Positions 8,023 through 16,556 of a stretch of DNA of 64,000 bases are shown here, piece after piece (position 1 is the first letter of the stretch; each line of letters begins with the position of its first letter). The position numbers were made by a program, and so were the translations under genes. Under the pieces are notes generated by a model, which saw only the letters and a list, made by a program, of their open reading frames with translations, was not told the origin of the DNA and ran no database searches. The stretch is from VBDM01 sp049802235 (GTDB lineage: Bacteria > Pseudomonadota > Gammaproteobacteria > Burkholderiales > SG8-39). Location: NCBI GenBank assembly GCA_049802235.1, contig JBARMB010000105.1, forward strand, positions 1 to 64,000, in the 5' to 3' direction.

Positions 8023-9509
8023 CGCAGTGCCTCGCCGCCGGAGAGCAGCGCCAGCGGATGTTTTGCCAGGCGCCGCTCGTCGGGATCGAGCAGCACCCGC
8101 CAGCCGAGCGCGCAGAAGACGGCGCCTGCGACAAGAAGATAGACGAGCTTGACCTGCGCGCCGGCCGGCACGAGCGCGCCGAGCATGAACGCGAACAGCA
8201 GCGCAATAGCAGCCCGCTGGCCCGGCGCGAGCACCGCCGGCGCGGCGGGCAGTACGCGCGCGGCGAGCAGGAAAAGCACCAGCGCGTCGGCCGCGCAGCG
8301 CGCGCTCCAGGCGATCGCCGCGCCCTCGATGCCCCAGTGCGAGGTGAGAACGGCAAGCAGCGCGATATATACGGGCAGCTCGACAAGATGGGTCTTTGCC
8401 GTGAGATCGGCGCGGCCGGCCGCCTGCAGCAGCGTATACGGAATCTGAGCGAGGCAGTTGATCAGAACGCCGGCCAGCAGAATCTGCGCCACGCGCGCGC
8501 CGCGAGCGGCGTAGTCCGCGCCGAGCCAGAGCGCCATCCACTCCGGCGCGAACAGCGCCACGGCGAAAGCGAGCGGAAAGATCGCGAGCAGCACCGCCTT
8601 GATGCCGAGGCGATAGAGGCGCACGGTGCGCCCGGGGTCTCCCCCCTGCGTCGCGGCGAACACGGGAAAGAGCACGCCCGTGAGCGCCATCGGAATGAGC
8701 CCCAGGCGCGTCACCACCTCGTAGGGCGCCGAGTAATAGGCGACGGCGGAAACCGCGATCATCGCGCCGATCACGAAGCGGTCGAGATAGACCATGAGCG
8801 GCCCGACCACATTGGTGACGGTGAGCCAGGCGCCGAAGCGAAGCATTTCCGCGAGTCCCGCCGCGGAGAGCGCGCCGGCCGCCATCAGCCGCGGGTAGAG
8901 CCTCGTGCAGAGCATCCAATGCGCCGCCGGCTCCGCAATCCGCAGCAGCGCGAGCAGCGTCGCGAGCGCAATCAGGCTCGGCGTGTGGAGCACCAGCACC
9001 GCCGGTCCGGCGAAGGTGAGAATGCCGAGCGGGATGCGGACCGCATTGACCCAGCCGAACCGGCGCCCCGCCTCGAGGATGCCGCGCAGCGCCGCGGCGA
9101 GCGTCAGGAACGGCAGCGACACGGCAAGCAGCCGCAGCGCGTCCACCGCCTCCGCCTGCAGCGCGAGCGGAATTTTTATGAGCTTCTCGCACAGCGGCGC
9201 GGCGAACAGCAGCAGCAGCGCGCTGGCGCATACGCCCAGCGCAAAGGTGAGTGCGAGCGCGGTGCGCGTGAGCGCGGGCAGCTCGCTCTCGCGCGGCGTG
9301 CCGAGGCGCTCGGCCACAAGGCGCGCGAGAGCGCGCCCGAGCCCCAGGTCGAACAGGCTGAAGTAACCGACGATCACCCAGGCAAGCGAAAGAAAACCGA
9401 AGCGGTCGGCGTCGAGGCGGGCCACCAGAACGGGCAGCGCGAGCAGCGCCGCCGCGAGCGGCGCCAGTTGGCCGGCGAGATTGAGCAGCGTGCTGCGCGC
9501 GACGCTCAT
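8019..9509 (-). CDS. Wzx-like polysaccharide flippase (MOP superfamily)
   Basis: 496 residues with about 12-14 membrane helices, the size and topology of oligosaccharide-lipid flippases. The N-terminus (SVARSTLLNLAGQLAPLAAA onward, then GYFSLFDLGLGRALARLVAE) matches the polysaccharide-biosynthesis (RfbX/Wzx) pattern, including the charged FDLGLGRAL segment after helix 2. It moves the undecaprenyl-linked repeat unit across the inner membrane. It starts 3 bases before the upstream glycosyltransferase stop and overlaps the next gene by 4 bases. The open frame extends upstream to 9902, but that stretch is antisense-type shadow of the GT2 gene. Confidence 0.87.
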   Translation of the reverse strand: MSVARSTLLNLAGQLAPLAAALLALPVLVARLDADRFGFLSLAWVIVGYFSLFDLGLGRALARLVAERLGTPRESELPALTRTALALTFALGVCASALLLLFAAPLCEKLIKIPLALQAEAVDALRLLAVSLPFLTLAAALRGILEAGRRFGWVNAVRIPLGILTFAGPAVLVLHTPSLIALATLLALLRIAEPAAHWMLCTRLYPRLMAAGALSAAGLAEMLRFGAWLTVTNVVGPLMVYLDRFVIGAMIAVSAVAYYSAPYEVVTRLGLIPMALTGVLFPVFAATQGGDPGRTVRLYRLGIKAVLLAIFPLAFAVALFAPEWMALWLGADYAARGARVAQILLAGVLINCLAQIPYTLLQAAGRADLTAKTHLVELPVYIALLAVLTSHWGIEGAAIAWSARCAADALVLFLLAARVLPAAPAVLAPGQRAAIALLFAFMLGALVPAGAQVKLVYLLVAGAVFCALGWRVLLDPDERRLAKHPLALLSGGEALR

Positions 9510-9511
9510 GC

Positions 9512-10333
9512 TCACTTCCAGCCGTGGCGGTTGAAGAAAGTCAGCGCCGAGCGTGCGAACATGGCGATGTGGCGCAGTCCTTTGCGCGCCGCGCCGCCGC
9601 CAAGATGCACGATGCGCACCGCGGGCACGAAAGCGATCTCGCCCAGTTTTTTCGCCCGCAGGCTCAGGTCGAAATCCTCGAAGTACATGAAGAACGCATC
9701 CGAAAATCCGCCGAGCGCCGCGAGCGGCGCGCGGCGGCAGAACATGAAGCTGCCGCTGATGATGGGCACACCGAGCGTCGGCGAATCCTGCGGGAGATCG
9801 CGCATCTCGTAGCGCGCAAGCCGCGCGTCGAACGCGTGCCGGCAGCCCGGCGGCGCGAACCCGCGCAGCAGCAGGTCGAATACCGAAGGGTAGCGCTTGC
9901 ACGGATATTGCAGCGCGCCGGCGGCGTCGCGAACCTGCGGCGCGAGCATCACCACGCCGGGGTGAGCCTGCATGAAGCCGATCGCCTCATCGACGGCATC
10001 GACGTCCAGGCGTACGTCGGGATTGAGCACGAGATGATATTCGGCGTTAGAAGCGCGGATGGCGAGATTATGCGCGCGGCCGTAGCCGATGTTGCCGTGC
10101 CCGGCGAAAATCTCGGTCTGCACGGGCGCGGCAATCTCGCTGCGCGCGAGATCGCGCAGCGCCGCGGTCCAGCGATCGCCCGGGCCGTTATCGACGATCC
10201 AGACTTTCGCCGCGCCGAGGCGGCCGGTGCCGCGCGCGTGCGCAAGGGCGGCGGCGAGAGAACGCACAGTGTCGCGCAGCACGGCGAGATCCGGATCGAA
10301 CGCGACGATCGATATGGAAAGAGTGCCGCTCAC
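9512..10333 (-). CDS. GT2-family glycosyltransferase (rhamnosyltransferase-like)
   Basis: 273-residue GT-A glycosyltransferase of family GT2. It opens with a typical strand (LSISIVAFDP) and has NIGYGRAHNLAI, the NPDV metal-binding region of LVLNPDVRLD, and the acceptor-domain pattern GSFMFCRRAPL with FFMYFEDFDLSLRAK. The ED-x-DL signature is shared with rhamnosyltransferases, which fits the dTDP-rhamnose genes at 45-50 kb. It has no membrane segments and acts on the cytoplasmic face. It lies 2 bases upstream of the flippase start. Confidence 0.87.
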   Translation of the reverse strand: MSGTLSISIVAFDPDLAVLRDTVRSLAAALAHARGTGRLGAAKVWIVDNGPGDRWTAALRDLARSEIAAPVQTEIFAGHGNIGYGRAHNLAIRASNAEYHLVLNPDVRLDVDAVDEAIGFMQAHPGVVMLAPQVRDAAGALQYPCKRYPSVFDLLLRGFAPPGCRHAFDARLARYEMRDLPQDSPTLGVPIISGSFMFCRRAPLAALGGFSDAFFMYFEDFDLSLRAKKLGEIAFVPAVRIVHLGGGAARKGLRHIAMFARSALTFFNRHGWK

Positions 10334-10354
10334 GCGCTATGCCTCTGCATGGCT

Positions 10355-11344
10355 TCAGGACGCGCTCCGCGACCAGAGCGCGCAAAAGCCCTTCGCCATG
10401 ACTGCACGCAGCTCGCGGGCTCCGACGACGCGGGCGCCCTGGATGCGCCGCCGCTCGGCGAGCATTGCCGGAAGCGCCCGCAGCGCGTCGCGCTTCGCGC
10501 GCAGGATCACGCCGAACTGGCCGCGCGCCGCGCACACCGCGATCGCCGCGAGATTGGCGAGCAGATGCAGTGGCAGATACAGCCAGAAAAGCGGCGCGGG
10601 CATGTCCTTCACGTACGTCCAGACGAGATTGCGGTGCCCGTGGTAGGTCGCAAAATCGCTGCGCCTGCCGGCGATCGCCGAGCCGACGTGGTCCACCACC
10701 GCCTCCGGGACGTAGCGGCAGCGATGCCCGCGCAGGCGCAGGCGGAAGGCGAGATCCACGTCCTCGTGGTAGCAGAAGTAGCGCTCGTCGAAGCCGCCCA
10801 CGTCCTTGAGCGCATCGAGCGAGTAGAGCGCCGCGGCCGCGCACGGACCGAAGATTTCCCCGGGCGCGATCGTTCCGCGCTCCGCGGAAACGCCGTGGTC
10901 GCGCCGCCACGAAGCGCCGCTCACGTGATAGACGTCGCCGGTGCCGTCGAGCAGCCCGGGTGCGTCGGCGCGCCGCATGCGGCAGCCGAAGAAGCTGAAC
11001 CGCGGCTGCGCCTCGGCGGTGCCGATGAATTTCTCCAGCCAATCCGGCGCGGGAAAGGCATCCGGATTGAGCAATGCGATCCACTTGCAGCCGGTTGCCG
11101 TGGCCAATCCGAGGTTGTTGCCGGCGGCGAAGCCGAGATTCTTTTCCGACCGCAGTACCATGGTTCCCGGAAAGCGCGACTCGAGCACATGGGCCGAGCC
11201 GTCTGTGCTGGCGTTATCGACGACGATGGTGCGGAAATCGCGGAACGTCTGCGCCGCGAGCGCCGTCAGGCAGCGCGCGAGCAGGGCGCCGCTGTTGAAA
11301 TTCACGATGATAACCGCAGCGCGCGGCGCGCCGGACTCAACCAT
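10355..11344 (-). CDS. GT2-family glycosyltransferase
   Basis: 329 residues, family GT2. It begins AAVIIVNFNSG and has the donor-site acid in VVDNAST, ALLNPDAFP as the metal-binding region, and FCYHEDVDLAFRLRLRG in the acceptor domain. A hydrophobic C-terminal stretch around FWLYLPLHLLANLAAIAVC may anchor the protein to the membrane. It is the first intact gene of this minus-strand operon and begins at the edge of the decayed junction. Its ATG lies inside the 3' tail of the truncated membrane-protein pseudogene. Confidence 0.87.
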   Translation of the reverse strand: MVESGAPRAAVIIVNFNSGALLARCLTALAAQTFRDFRTIVVDNASTDGSAHVLESRFPGTMVLRSEKNLGFAAGNNLGLATATGCKWIALLNPDAFPAPDWLEKFIGTAEAQPRFSFFGCRMRRADAPGLLDGTGDVYHVSGASWRRDHGVSAERGTIAPGEIFGPCAAAALYSLDALKDVGGFDERYFCYHEDVDLAFRLRLRGHRCRYVPEAVVDHVGSAIAGRRSDFATYHGHRNLVWTYVKDMPAPLFWLYLPLHLLANLAAIAVCAARGQFGVILRAKRDALRALPAMLAERRRIQGARVVGARELRAVMAKGFCALWSRSAS

Positions 11345-11756
11345 TGGATTCAGCAGTACTCACGGATCGGCTATGCATTGCACACAGTCGCCGCCACCGC
11401 CCAAAAAGCAACCCGGAAGGCATGAGAATGTTCATCGTCGGGAGATACGGCAGGCCGAGCCAGCGAAGCGCCGCCAGCCAGATCGACAGCCCCGGGAACT
11501 TGGCCAGCGCCCAGGAATCGTAGGGTCCGAATCCGCTGCCGTTGAGAAGAAAGAATGCCCGCATGACGTAAAGCCTGTCGTCGTGCGGCGCAAACGCGGG
11601 GAGCGGCACCAGATCAGAAACGATCGCCAGCTTCACCAACGCCAGCACGGTTGCCGACAGCCGGAAGACCCCGTCCGACAGCGCGGACTTGCGCGAATGC
11701 GCTGCAAGTCCGGGATTCCCTCGCATTGTCATCGATGCGGGGGCGCGGTCAGTCAT
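11337..11756 (-). pseudogene. Truncated polytopic membrane protein (paralog of the 42719 gene)
   Basis: About 140 codons from an ATG at 11756. The segment APHDDRLYVMRAFFLL, followed by GFGPYDSWALAKFPGLSIWLAAL and LPYLPTMNIL, aligns without gaps to residues about 20-90 of the 564-residue membrane protein at 42719-44413 (GPHDDGLYVSRAYHLL, GLGPYDARLLVKLPGMSFWLAA). After roughly 11410 the similarity ends in unrelated codons and a stop. Only the N-terminal two membrane helices and the acidic first loop remain. This is a 3'-truncated copy, not a functional gene. It marks a past duplication or recombination end next to the manC remnant. Confidence 0.72.
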
Positions 11757-11900
11757 GCCGCCATCGGTCAGGCCGATCTTGGCGCTTTCGAACTCACCGC
11801 GGCGCCTGTCCCGTGGCGAGCCCCGGCAGTTTGCGTCACTTCCTCCATCATGAGTGTTGCGTGATGGAACGCCACGCCGATGAACTCTGATGCGCCGGTG

Positions 11901-11943
11901 ATCGGAGCAAACACAATTGGCTGGGAAACGACATTGCTCCGAT
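11901..11943. repeat. 10-bp inverted repeat in the decayed junction
   Basis: ATCGGAGCAA at 11901-11910 is repeated inverted at 11934-11943 (TTGCTCCGAT), separated by 23 bases. It lies between the truncated membrane-protein gene and the manC remnant, where no intact gene is visible. A minus-strand frame across 11800-11950 reads ITGASEFIGVA, faintly like an epimerase N-terminus, but it is too short to call. Function is unknown; it may be a recombination scar. Confidence 0.3.
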
Positions 11944-12028
11944 GACCGACGTTCTCCGTTATGCACCGCCACGCCGAACGCCAAGAGGTGCTATCTGTGA
12001 TCGGTAGGGAGCCATTACAATATCACTT

Positions 12029-12973
12029 TTGTCCAACTCCGGACCGATCTCCGTGAGCTTCTCGTTTTATCCCGTGGTCCTTTCGGGCGGAACCGGCAGC
12101 CGGCTATGGCCGATGTCGCGGCGTCTCCTTCCCAAGCAATTTCTACTGCTTGCGTCGGAGCGCACGTTGCTCCAGGACACCGTACTGCGGCTTCACGGTA
12201 TCGACGGGGACGCGCACCGCTTGTCATCAGCAACGAAGAGCACGCGGGACCTGGATTTTCTGCGGCTCGACGCCACTGCATTCGCAAGTTGTTCATCGGA
12301 ATTGATCGACTACGCGGTAATGGAGCGTGCGACGGGCGGCGTAACGGTTCAAGCCGACATCGGATGGAGTGATGTCGGTTCGTGGGCGGCACTGTGGGAA
12401 ATAGCCGAGAAGGACGCCGAAGGCAATGTCGATTGCGGCGATGTGCATCTGCATAATGCCGGCAATTGCTTCATTCGCGCGGAAAACTGACTCGTCTCGG
12501 CGCTCGGCGTGAAAGATCTTGTCATCGTCGAAACCGACGACGCCGTGCTCGTCGCCGACAAGGGGCGCGTGCAGGGAGTGAAAGAAGTCGTGGAGCAGCT
12601 TGAGCGGCAGGCGCGCACCGAGCATGTTTCCCACAGCCGCGTCTACCGCCCGTGGAGGTATTACGAGCGCATCAACTCGGATGAGCGCTTTCAGGTAAAG
12701 CGGATCATGGTGAAGCCGCGTGAGGCACTGTCATTGCAGCTGCACCGCAAACGGGCGGAGCACTGGGTGGTCGTATCGGGAACGGCGCGGGTCACCTGCG
12801 ATGAGAAGATCATCGTGCTGACGGAAAACCAGTCGACCTATATTCCTCTCGGACACAAGCACCGTATCGAAAACCCGGCCGACCCGCCTCTCTACGTTAT
12901 CGAGATTCAATCCGGTCCCTATCTCGGCCAGGACGACATCATTCGCTTCGACGATCGTTACCGGCGACAATAA
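12029..12973 (+). pseudogene. manC: Decayed mannose-1-phosphate guanylyltransferase/phosphomannose isomerase
   Basis: The N-terminal signature YPVVLSGGTGSRLWPMSR and PKQF of ManC/AlgA is clear. At about 12211 the frame slips by one base: the expected LVISNEEH continues in another frame to 12243. About 190 residues are then missing, and the original frame resumes at 12256 with the segment leading to IDYAVME and GWSDVGSW. A TGA at 12488-12490 interrupts the conserved AEN-R-LV segment, where CGA would be expected. The rest, through the cupin isomerase domain (HRKRAEHWVVVSG, PLGHKHRIENP), is intact to 12973. An intact homolog makes GDP-mannose. Three independent lesions mean this copy is dead, though the cupin half could still be translated from the GTG at 12509. 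Confidence 0.88.
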
Positions 12974-13365
12974 TAGTAGCGAACATTACTGGAAGAAGAG
13001 CGCAGTCGTCGCCGAAAGCCGGAGTTCGTCGGCTGAGACCCTACATTCGACATCGCGGCGCAACTCAGTCTTGACACTACCTTGTGAAAGCAATAACCTA
13101 ATTGCTTGTTTTGCTTATTTATCATCCTGGCGCCGCTGGCCGGCTGGCGCGTGTTTCGTGCAGGGAAAATTTAGGCAATTGTTGCGGTGCACGATCCCAA
13201 ACGCGTTCTTCCTGTCTCAGCGCGGCGGTCACGCAATGCCACCGACGCGCCTCCCGGAAAATGGCAAATGGGCCCGACGCAGAGGCAACGCGTTGGATGT
13301 GGCGCGAATAAGCTCGATTTCCGGGCGCGCTTTCGCCATAGCAATAACAATATTCAGGGAGCTGA
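12974..13365. other. Intergenic region, 392 bases, without a recognisable gene
   Basis: No reading frame here has coding character or a recognisable motif. Bases 13080-13135 are AT-rich against the GC-rich surroundings, and a candidate promoter begins at 13071. The stretch separates the dead manC remnant from the first intact gene of the long plus-strand array, so it is the natural place for that array's main promoter. Confidence 0.5.
13071..13099 (+). promoter_or_regulatory. Candidate sigma-70-type promoter for the 13.4-45 kb array
   Basis: A perfect TTGACA at 13071-13076 is followed 17 bases later by TAACCT (13094-13099), a weak match to TATAAT, inside an AT-rich pocket. The distance to the epimerase ATG at 13366 would leave a leader of about 260 bases. 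The -35 match and spacing are seen; activity is inferred. Confidence 0.3.
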
Positions 13366-14367
13366 ATGAGGGCATTAGTCACAGGCGGGGCTGGCTTCAT
13401 CGGTAGCCATCTCAGCGAGCGATTGCTTACGCTGGGGCATGAGGTCGTGATCGTGGACGATCTGTCGAGTGGCCGACTCAAGAATCTGGAGACCTTCAAA
13501 GGCCAACCCGGCATGGCGATTCATCGCGTGGATATACGCGATCCGGAGCGCCTGAAACCGCACTTTGCCGGGATCGACTGGGTATTTCACCTGGCCGGAG
13601 TCGCCGACATCGTCCCTTCAATCGAGACACCCGAGCTGTATTTCAGCACCAACGTGCAGGGGACCTTCAACATACTGGAATGCGCCCGGGCCGCGGGCGT
13701 CAAACGTTTGGTTTATGCGGCTTCGTCGTCCAGCTACGGTATTCCGGATATTTATCCGACTCCGGAGACGGCGCCGATCAAACCGATGTACCCGTACGCT
13801 CTGACCAAGTACCTGGGCGAGGAACTGGTGCTGCATTGGACGCACACCTACAAGCTCCCGGGGCTGTCGTTGCGACTGTTCAATGTCTACGGGCCGCGCT
13901 CGAGGACGACCGGGGCATACGGAGCCGTATTCGGCGTATTTCTGGCGCAAAAGATACACGGCAAGCCGCTTACCGTCGTGGGCGATGGCCACCAGACGCG
14001 TGACTTCACTTATGTAAGCGACGTCGTCGAGGCGTTCATCTGCGCCGCAAAGTCGAACGTGAGCGGCGAGGCAATCAATGTCGGAAGCGGCAATCACTAC
14101 AGCGTCAACAGCTTGGTCAGGCTGCTCGGCGGCGACACTGTCCACATTCCGAAGCGACCGGGAGAGCCGGATTGCACGTTCGCGGACGTGAGCAAAATCC
14201 GACGGCTGCTCGGCTGGAGGGCCACGGTGTCATTCGAGGAAGGGGTCGGTCACATGCTCGGACACCTCGACGATTGGCGCGATGCACCGCTTTGGGATTC
14301 GGACTCGATCAAGCAGGCGACCGAGTCCTGGTTCCGTTACCTCGGGAAAGAGCACGCCAATGGCTGA
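13366..14367 (+). CDS. NAD-dependent sugar epimerase (GalE-like extended SDR)
   Basis: 333 residues. The NAD motif VTGGAGFIGSHL is at the N-terminus. VYAASSSSYG supplies the catalytic serine region and YPYALTKYLGEE the Y-x3-K pair, followed by RLFNVYGPRS. The length and motifs fit UDP-sugar 4-epimerases or 4,6-dehydratase-like SDRs. It heads a run that continues with a GmhA-like isomerase and a nucleotidyltransferase-kinase, so an HldD-like epimerisation of an NDP-heptose is also possible. Its last 8 bases overlap the next start, which indicates an operon. Confidence 0.9.
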   Translation: MRALVTGGAGFIGSHLSERLLTLGHEVVIVDDLSSGRLKNLETFKGQPGMAIHRVDIRDPERLKPHFAGIDWVFHLAGVADIVPSIETPELYFSTNVQGTFNILECARAAGVKRLVYAASSSSYGIPDIYPTPETAPIKPMYPYALTKYLGEELVLHWTHTYKLPGLSLRLFNVYGPRSRTTGAYGAVFGVFLAQKIHGKPLTVVGDGHQTRDFTYVSDVVEAFICAAKSNVSGEAINVGSGNHYSVNSLVRLLGGDTVHIPKRPGEPDCTFADVSKIRRLLGWRATVSFEEGVGHMLGHLDDWRDAPLWDSDSIKQATESWFRYLGKEHANG

Positions 14368-14971
14368 AAACCGGAACATGGGCATGGCATTCAATGCCCG
14401 CTCGTCGGAGCTGCATTCAGTCATCACCTCGATGCAAGCTACCGACGCTTCGGGTAGCCGGCTCGATACCGAGGCTTCGATCCTGCAGGCACTCGATTTG
14501 CTGCGTGACCTGCGCCGCCACAACGGCGGCCTGTACCTGATAGGCAACGGCGGCAGCGCTGCCGTGGCAAGTCACAGCGTAACCGACTTCGTCAATGTGG
14601 CGCGACTGCGCGCTACGACTCTGCATGACTCGTCGCTCATCACCTGCATGGCGAACGACTACGGTTACGAGAACGCATTCGCGCGCATTCTCTCCACGAT
14701 TGCCCGACCTGGGGATGTGCTGGTCGCAATCAGCAGCTCGGGCAAGTCGCCCAACATCCGCAACGCGGCGTCGAAAATGCGCGAGCAGGGCGGTTCGGTC
14801 GTCACGCTTTCGGGTTTCGCACCCAACAATCCCTTGCGTGCGCTGGGCAATCTGAATGTCTGGCTCGATTCGCGCGACTACGGGATGGTCGAGATCGGAC
14901 ATCAGTTCGTGCTGCATAACATCACCGATCGCCTGCGGCTGGAAAATGAGCAGGGCAATGTCCAGCGCTAA
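14360..14971 (+). CDS. SIS-domain phosphosugar isomerase (GmhA-like)
   Basis: 203 residues with a SIS domain. The segment LYLIGNGGSAAVASH is the phosphate-binding GNGGSA loop typical of sedoheptulose-7-phosphate isomerase GmhA, and LVAISSSGKSPNI is the second phosphate loop. GHQFVLHNITDRL replaces the usual metal-site helix region. GmhA converts sedoheptulose 7-phosphate to D-glycero-D-manno-heptose 7-phosphate. The neighbouring kinase/nucleotidyltransferase makes a role in a heptose-type NDP-sugar pathway likely. The ATG at 14360 overlaps the epimerase stop; another ATG at 14378 (MGMAFN) cannot be excluded. Confidence 0.85.
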   Translation: MAENRNMGMAFNARSSELHSVITSMQATDASGSRLDTEASILQALDLLRDLRRHNGGLYLIGNGGSAAVASHSVTDFVNVARLRATTLHDSSLITCMANDYGYENAFARILSTIARPGDVLVAISSSGKSPNIRNAASKMREQGGSVVTLSGFAPNNPLRALGNLNVWLDSRDYGMVEIGHQFVLHNITDRLRLENEQGNVQR

Positions 14972-16481
14972 GATCCTGTCGCTGGATGAGCTGGAAAGGA
15001 AGGCGCGCGAGTTGGGGCGCGAGGGCAAGCGCGTGGTGATGTGCCACGGAACCTTCGATCTGATGCACACGGGCCACATTCGCCACCTTCAGAAAGCAAA
15101 GCTCGAGGGCGACGTTCTGCTGGTCACGGTGACCGGGGATGCCTATGTCAACAAGGGGCCGGGCCGACCGGTGTTCCGGGAGGATCTGCGCGTGGAAACG
15201 CTGGCGGCGCTTGCCTGCGTGGATTTCGTCGCTATCAACCATGACGCAACCGCGGTCAACGCTATCGCGCGCCTGAAACCGAACGTCTACGTCAAAGGCA
15301 GCGAATACCGCGCCGCGATGGATGACGTCACCGGCAACATCGAGCGCGAGAAGCAGGCAGTCGAGGCCTGCGGTGGTGAAATCTTCTACACGGACGAGAT
15401 CACGTTCAGCTCGAGCAGCCTTTTGAACGAGCACTTCGGCGTATTTTCGCCAGAAACCAAGGATTACCTTCAGGCGTTCCGCAAGTCCTACGGCTACAAG
15501 GACGTGATCGGCTTGGTGAAGGGCCTGACGCGTCTCAGGGTGCTGGTGATCGGAGACGCGATTATCGACCAGTATCACTACATCAATACGCTCGGTCAGA
15601 CCGGCAAGGGCAATACGCTTGCGGTCAAGTATGATTCCGAGGAGCAGTTCGCCGGCGGCTCGATCGCGGTAGCGAATCATCTCGCAGGATTCGCCGACAA
15701 CGTCACCCTGGTCACCGGTCTCGGAAAGCTCGAGACGCACGAGGAGTTCATACGCTCGAAGCTGCTGCCGAACGTTGCGCCGGTGTTTTTCTATATCGAG
15801 AACGCGCAGACGGTCACCAAGCGCCGTTTTGTTGATCCTGACCTAGCCAAGCTGTTCGAAGTCTATTTCTTCAACGAGGAGCCGTTGCTCGACGGCGTGG
15901 ACGGCGCGGTATGCTCGTGGCTGGAGGCGCATCTCCCGGATTACGACGTAGTGATCGTCCCGGATTTTGGCAACGGCTTCATCTCGGCGGGCATGGTCGC
16001 CAAGCTTTGCCAGCACGCGCGCTTTCTGGCAGTCAACACCCAGATCAATAGTGGAAACCGCGGGCACCATGTAATCACGCGCTATTCACGCGCAAACTTC
16101 GCATCGGTCAACGAGCCGGAATTACGTCTTGCCGCGCATAACCGCCACGACCCGCTTGAGCTGGTGGCCGAGACAATCGGGCAGAAGACCCAGTCCGATC
16201 ATATTGCGGTGACACGCGGCTCGAACGGAGTGATGTTCAAGGACAGGAAGCGCGACGTTCTCCATCACGTGCCGGCGCTGTCGACAAAAGTGGTGGATCG
16301 CATCGGCGCCGGCGACGCGTTCCTCGCAATCGCCAGCCTCTGCCTTGGCGGGGGGCTGCCTTCGGAAGTCGCTGCCTTCGTAGGCAGCGTCGCGGCGGCT
16401 CTCGATGTTCAAATCGTCGGCAACCGCGATTCGGTGGGCTCGGTCACGCTATTCAAGTACATCACGACATTGCTCAAGTAG
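14958..16481 (+). CDS. Bifunctional nucleotidyltransferase–PfkB kinase (HldE-like, domains in reverse order)
   Basis: 507 residues. Residues about 25-160 form a cytidylyltransferase-like domain with VVMCHGTFDLMHTGHIRHL (the H-x-G-H nucleotide site). GRPVFREDLRVE and NVYVKGSEY follow, as in the adenylyltransferase half of HldE. From about residue 195 a PfkB/ribokinase domain begins (LVIGDAIIDQYHY, FAGGSIAVANHLA) and ends with the catalytic DRIGAGDAFLA. In E. coli HldE the kinase comes first, so the order here is reversed. The likely role is phosphorylation at C1 and nucleotide activation of a heptose-like phosphate made by the preceding isomerase. It overlaps the isomerase by 14 bases. Nucleotide and sugar specificity are unknown. 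Confidence 0.86.
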   Translation: MSSAKILSLDELERKARELGREGKRVVMCHGTFDLMHTGHIRHLQKAKLEGDVLLVTVTGDAYVNKGPGRPVFREDLRVETLAALACVDFVAINHDATAVNAIARLKPNVYVKGSEYRAAMDDVTGNIEREKQAVEACGGEIFYTDEITFSSSSLLNEHFGVFSPETKDYLQAFRKSYGYKDVIGLVKGLTRLRVLVIGDAIIDQYHYINTLGQTGKGNTLAVKYDSEEQFAGGSIAVANHLAGFADNVTLVTGLGKLETHEEFIRSKLLPNVAPVFFYIENAQTVTKRRFVDPDLAKLFEVYFFNEEPLLDGVDGAVCSWLEAHLPDYDVVIVPDFGNGFISAGMVAKLCQHARFLAVNTQINSGNRGHHVITRYSRANFASVNEPELRLAAHNRHDPLELVAETIGQKTQSDHIAVTRGSNGVMFKDRKRDVLHHVPALSTKVVDRIGAGDAFLAIASLCLGGGLPSEVAAFVGSVAAALDVQIVGNRDSVGSVTLFKYITTLLK

Positions 16482-16556
16482 TCGCCGGTTTTCGGTCCGT
16501 GCGTCGCAAATGCGGCGCGTGGCCGGGCGCTCTGATAACGGAAAAGGAACTCGAGG

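Noticed and set aside
6994..9231. Fusion of the methyltransferase with a long N-terminal extension
   Set aside because: The extension is antisense-like sequence over the flippase; the ATG at 8022 with a four-base overlap is the normal arrangement.
11800..11950. Minus-strand frame reading ITGASEFIGVA, resembling an epimerase N-terminus
   Set aside because: Too short, flanked by stops, and lacking downstream SDR motifs; kept only as a note on the junction.
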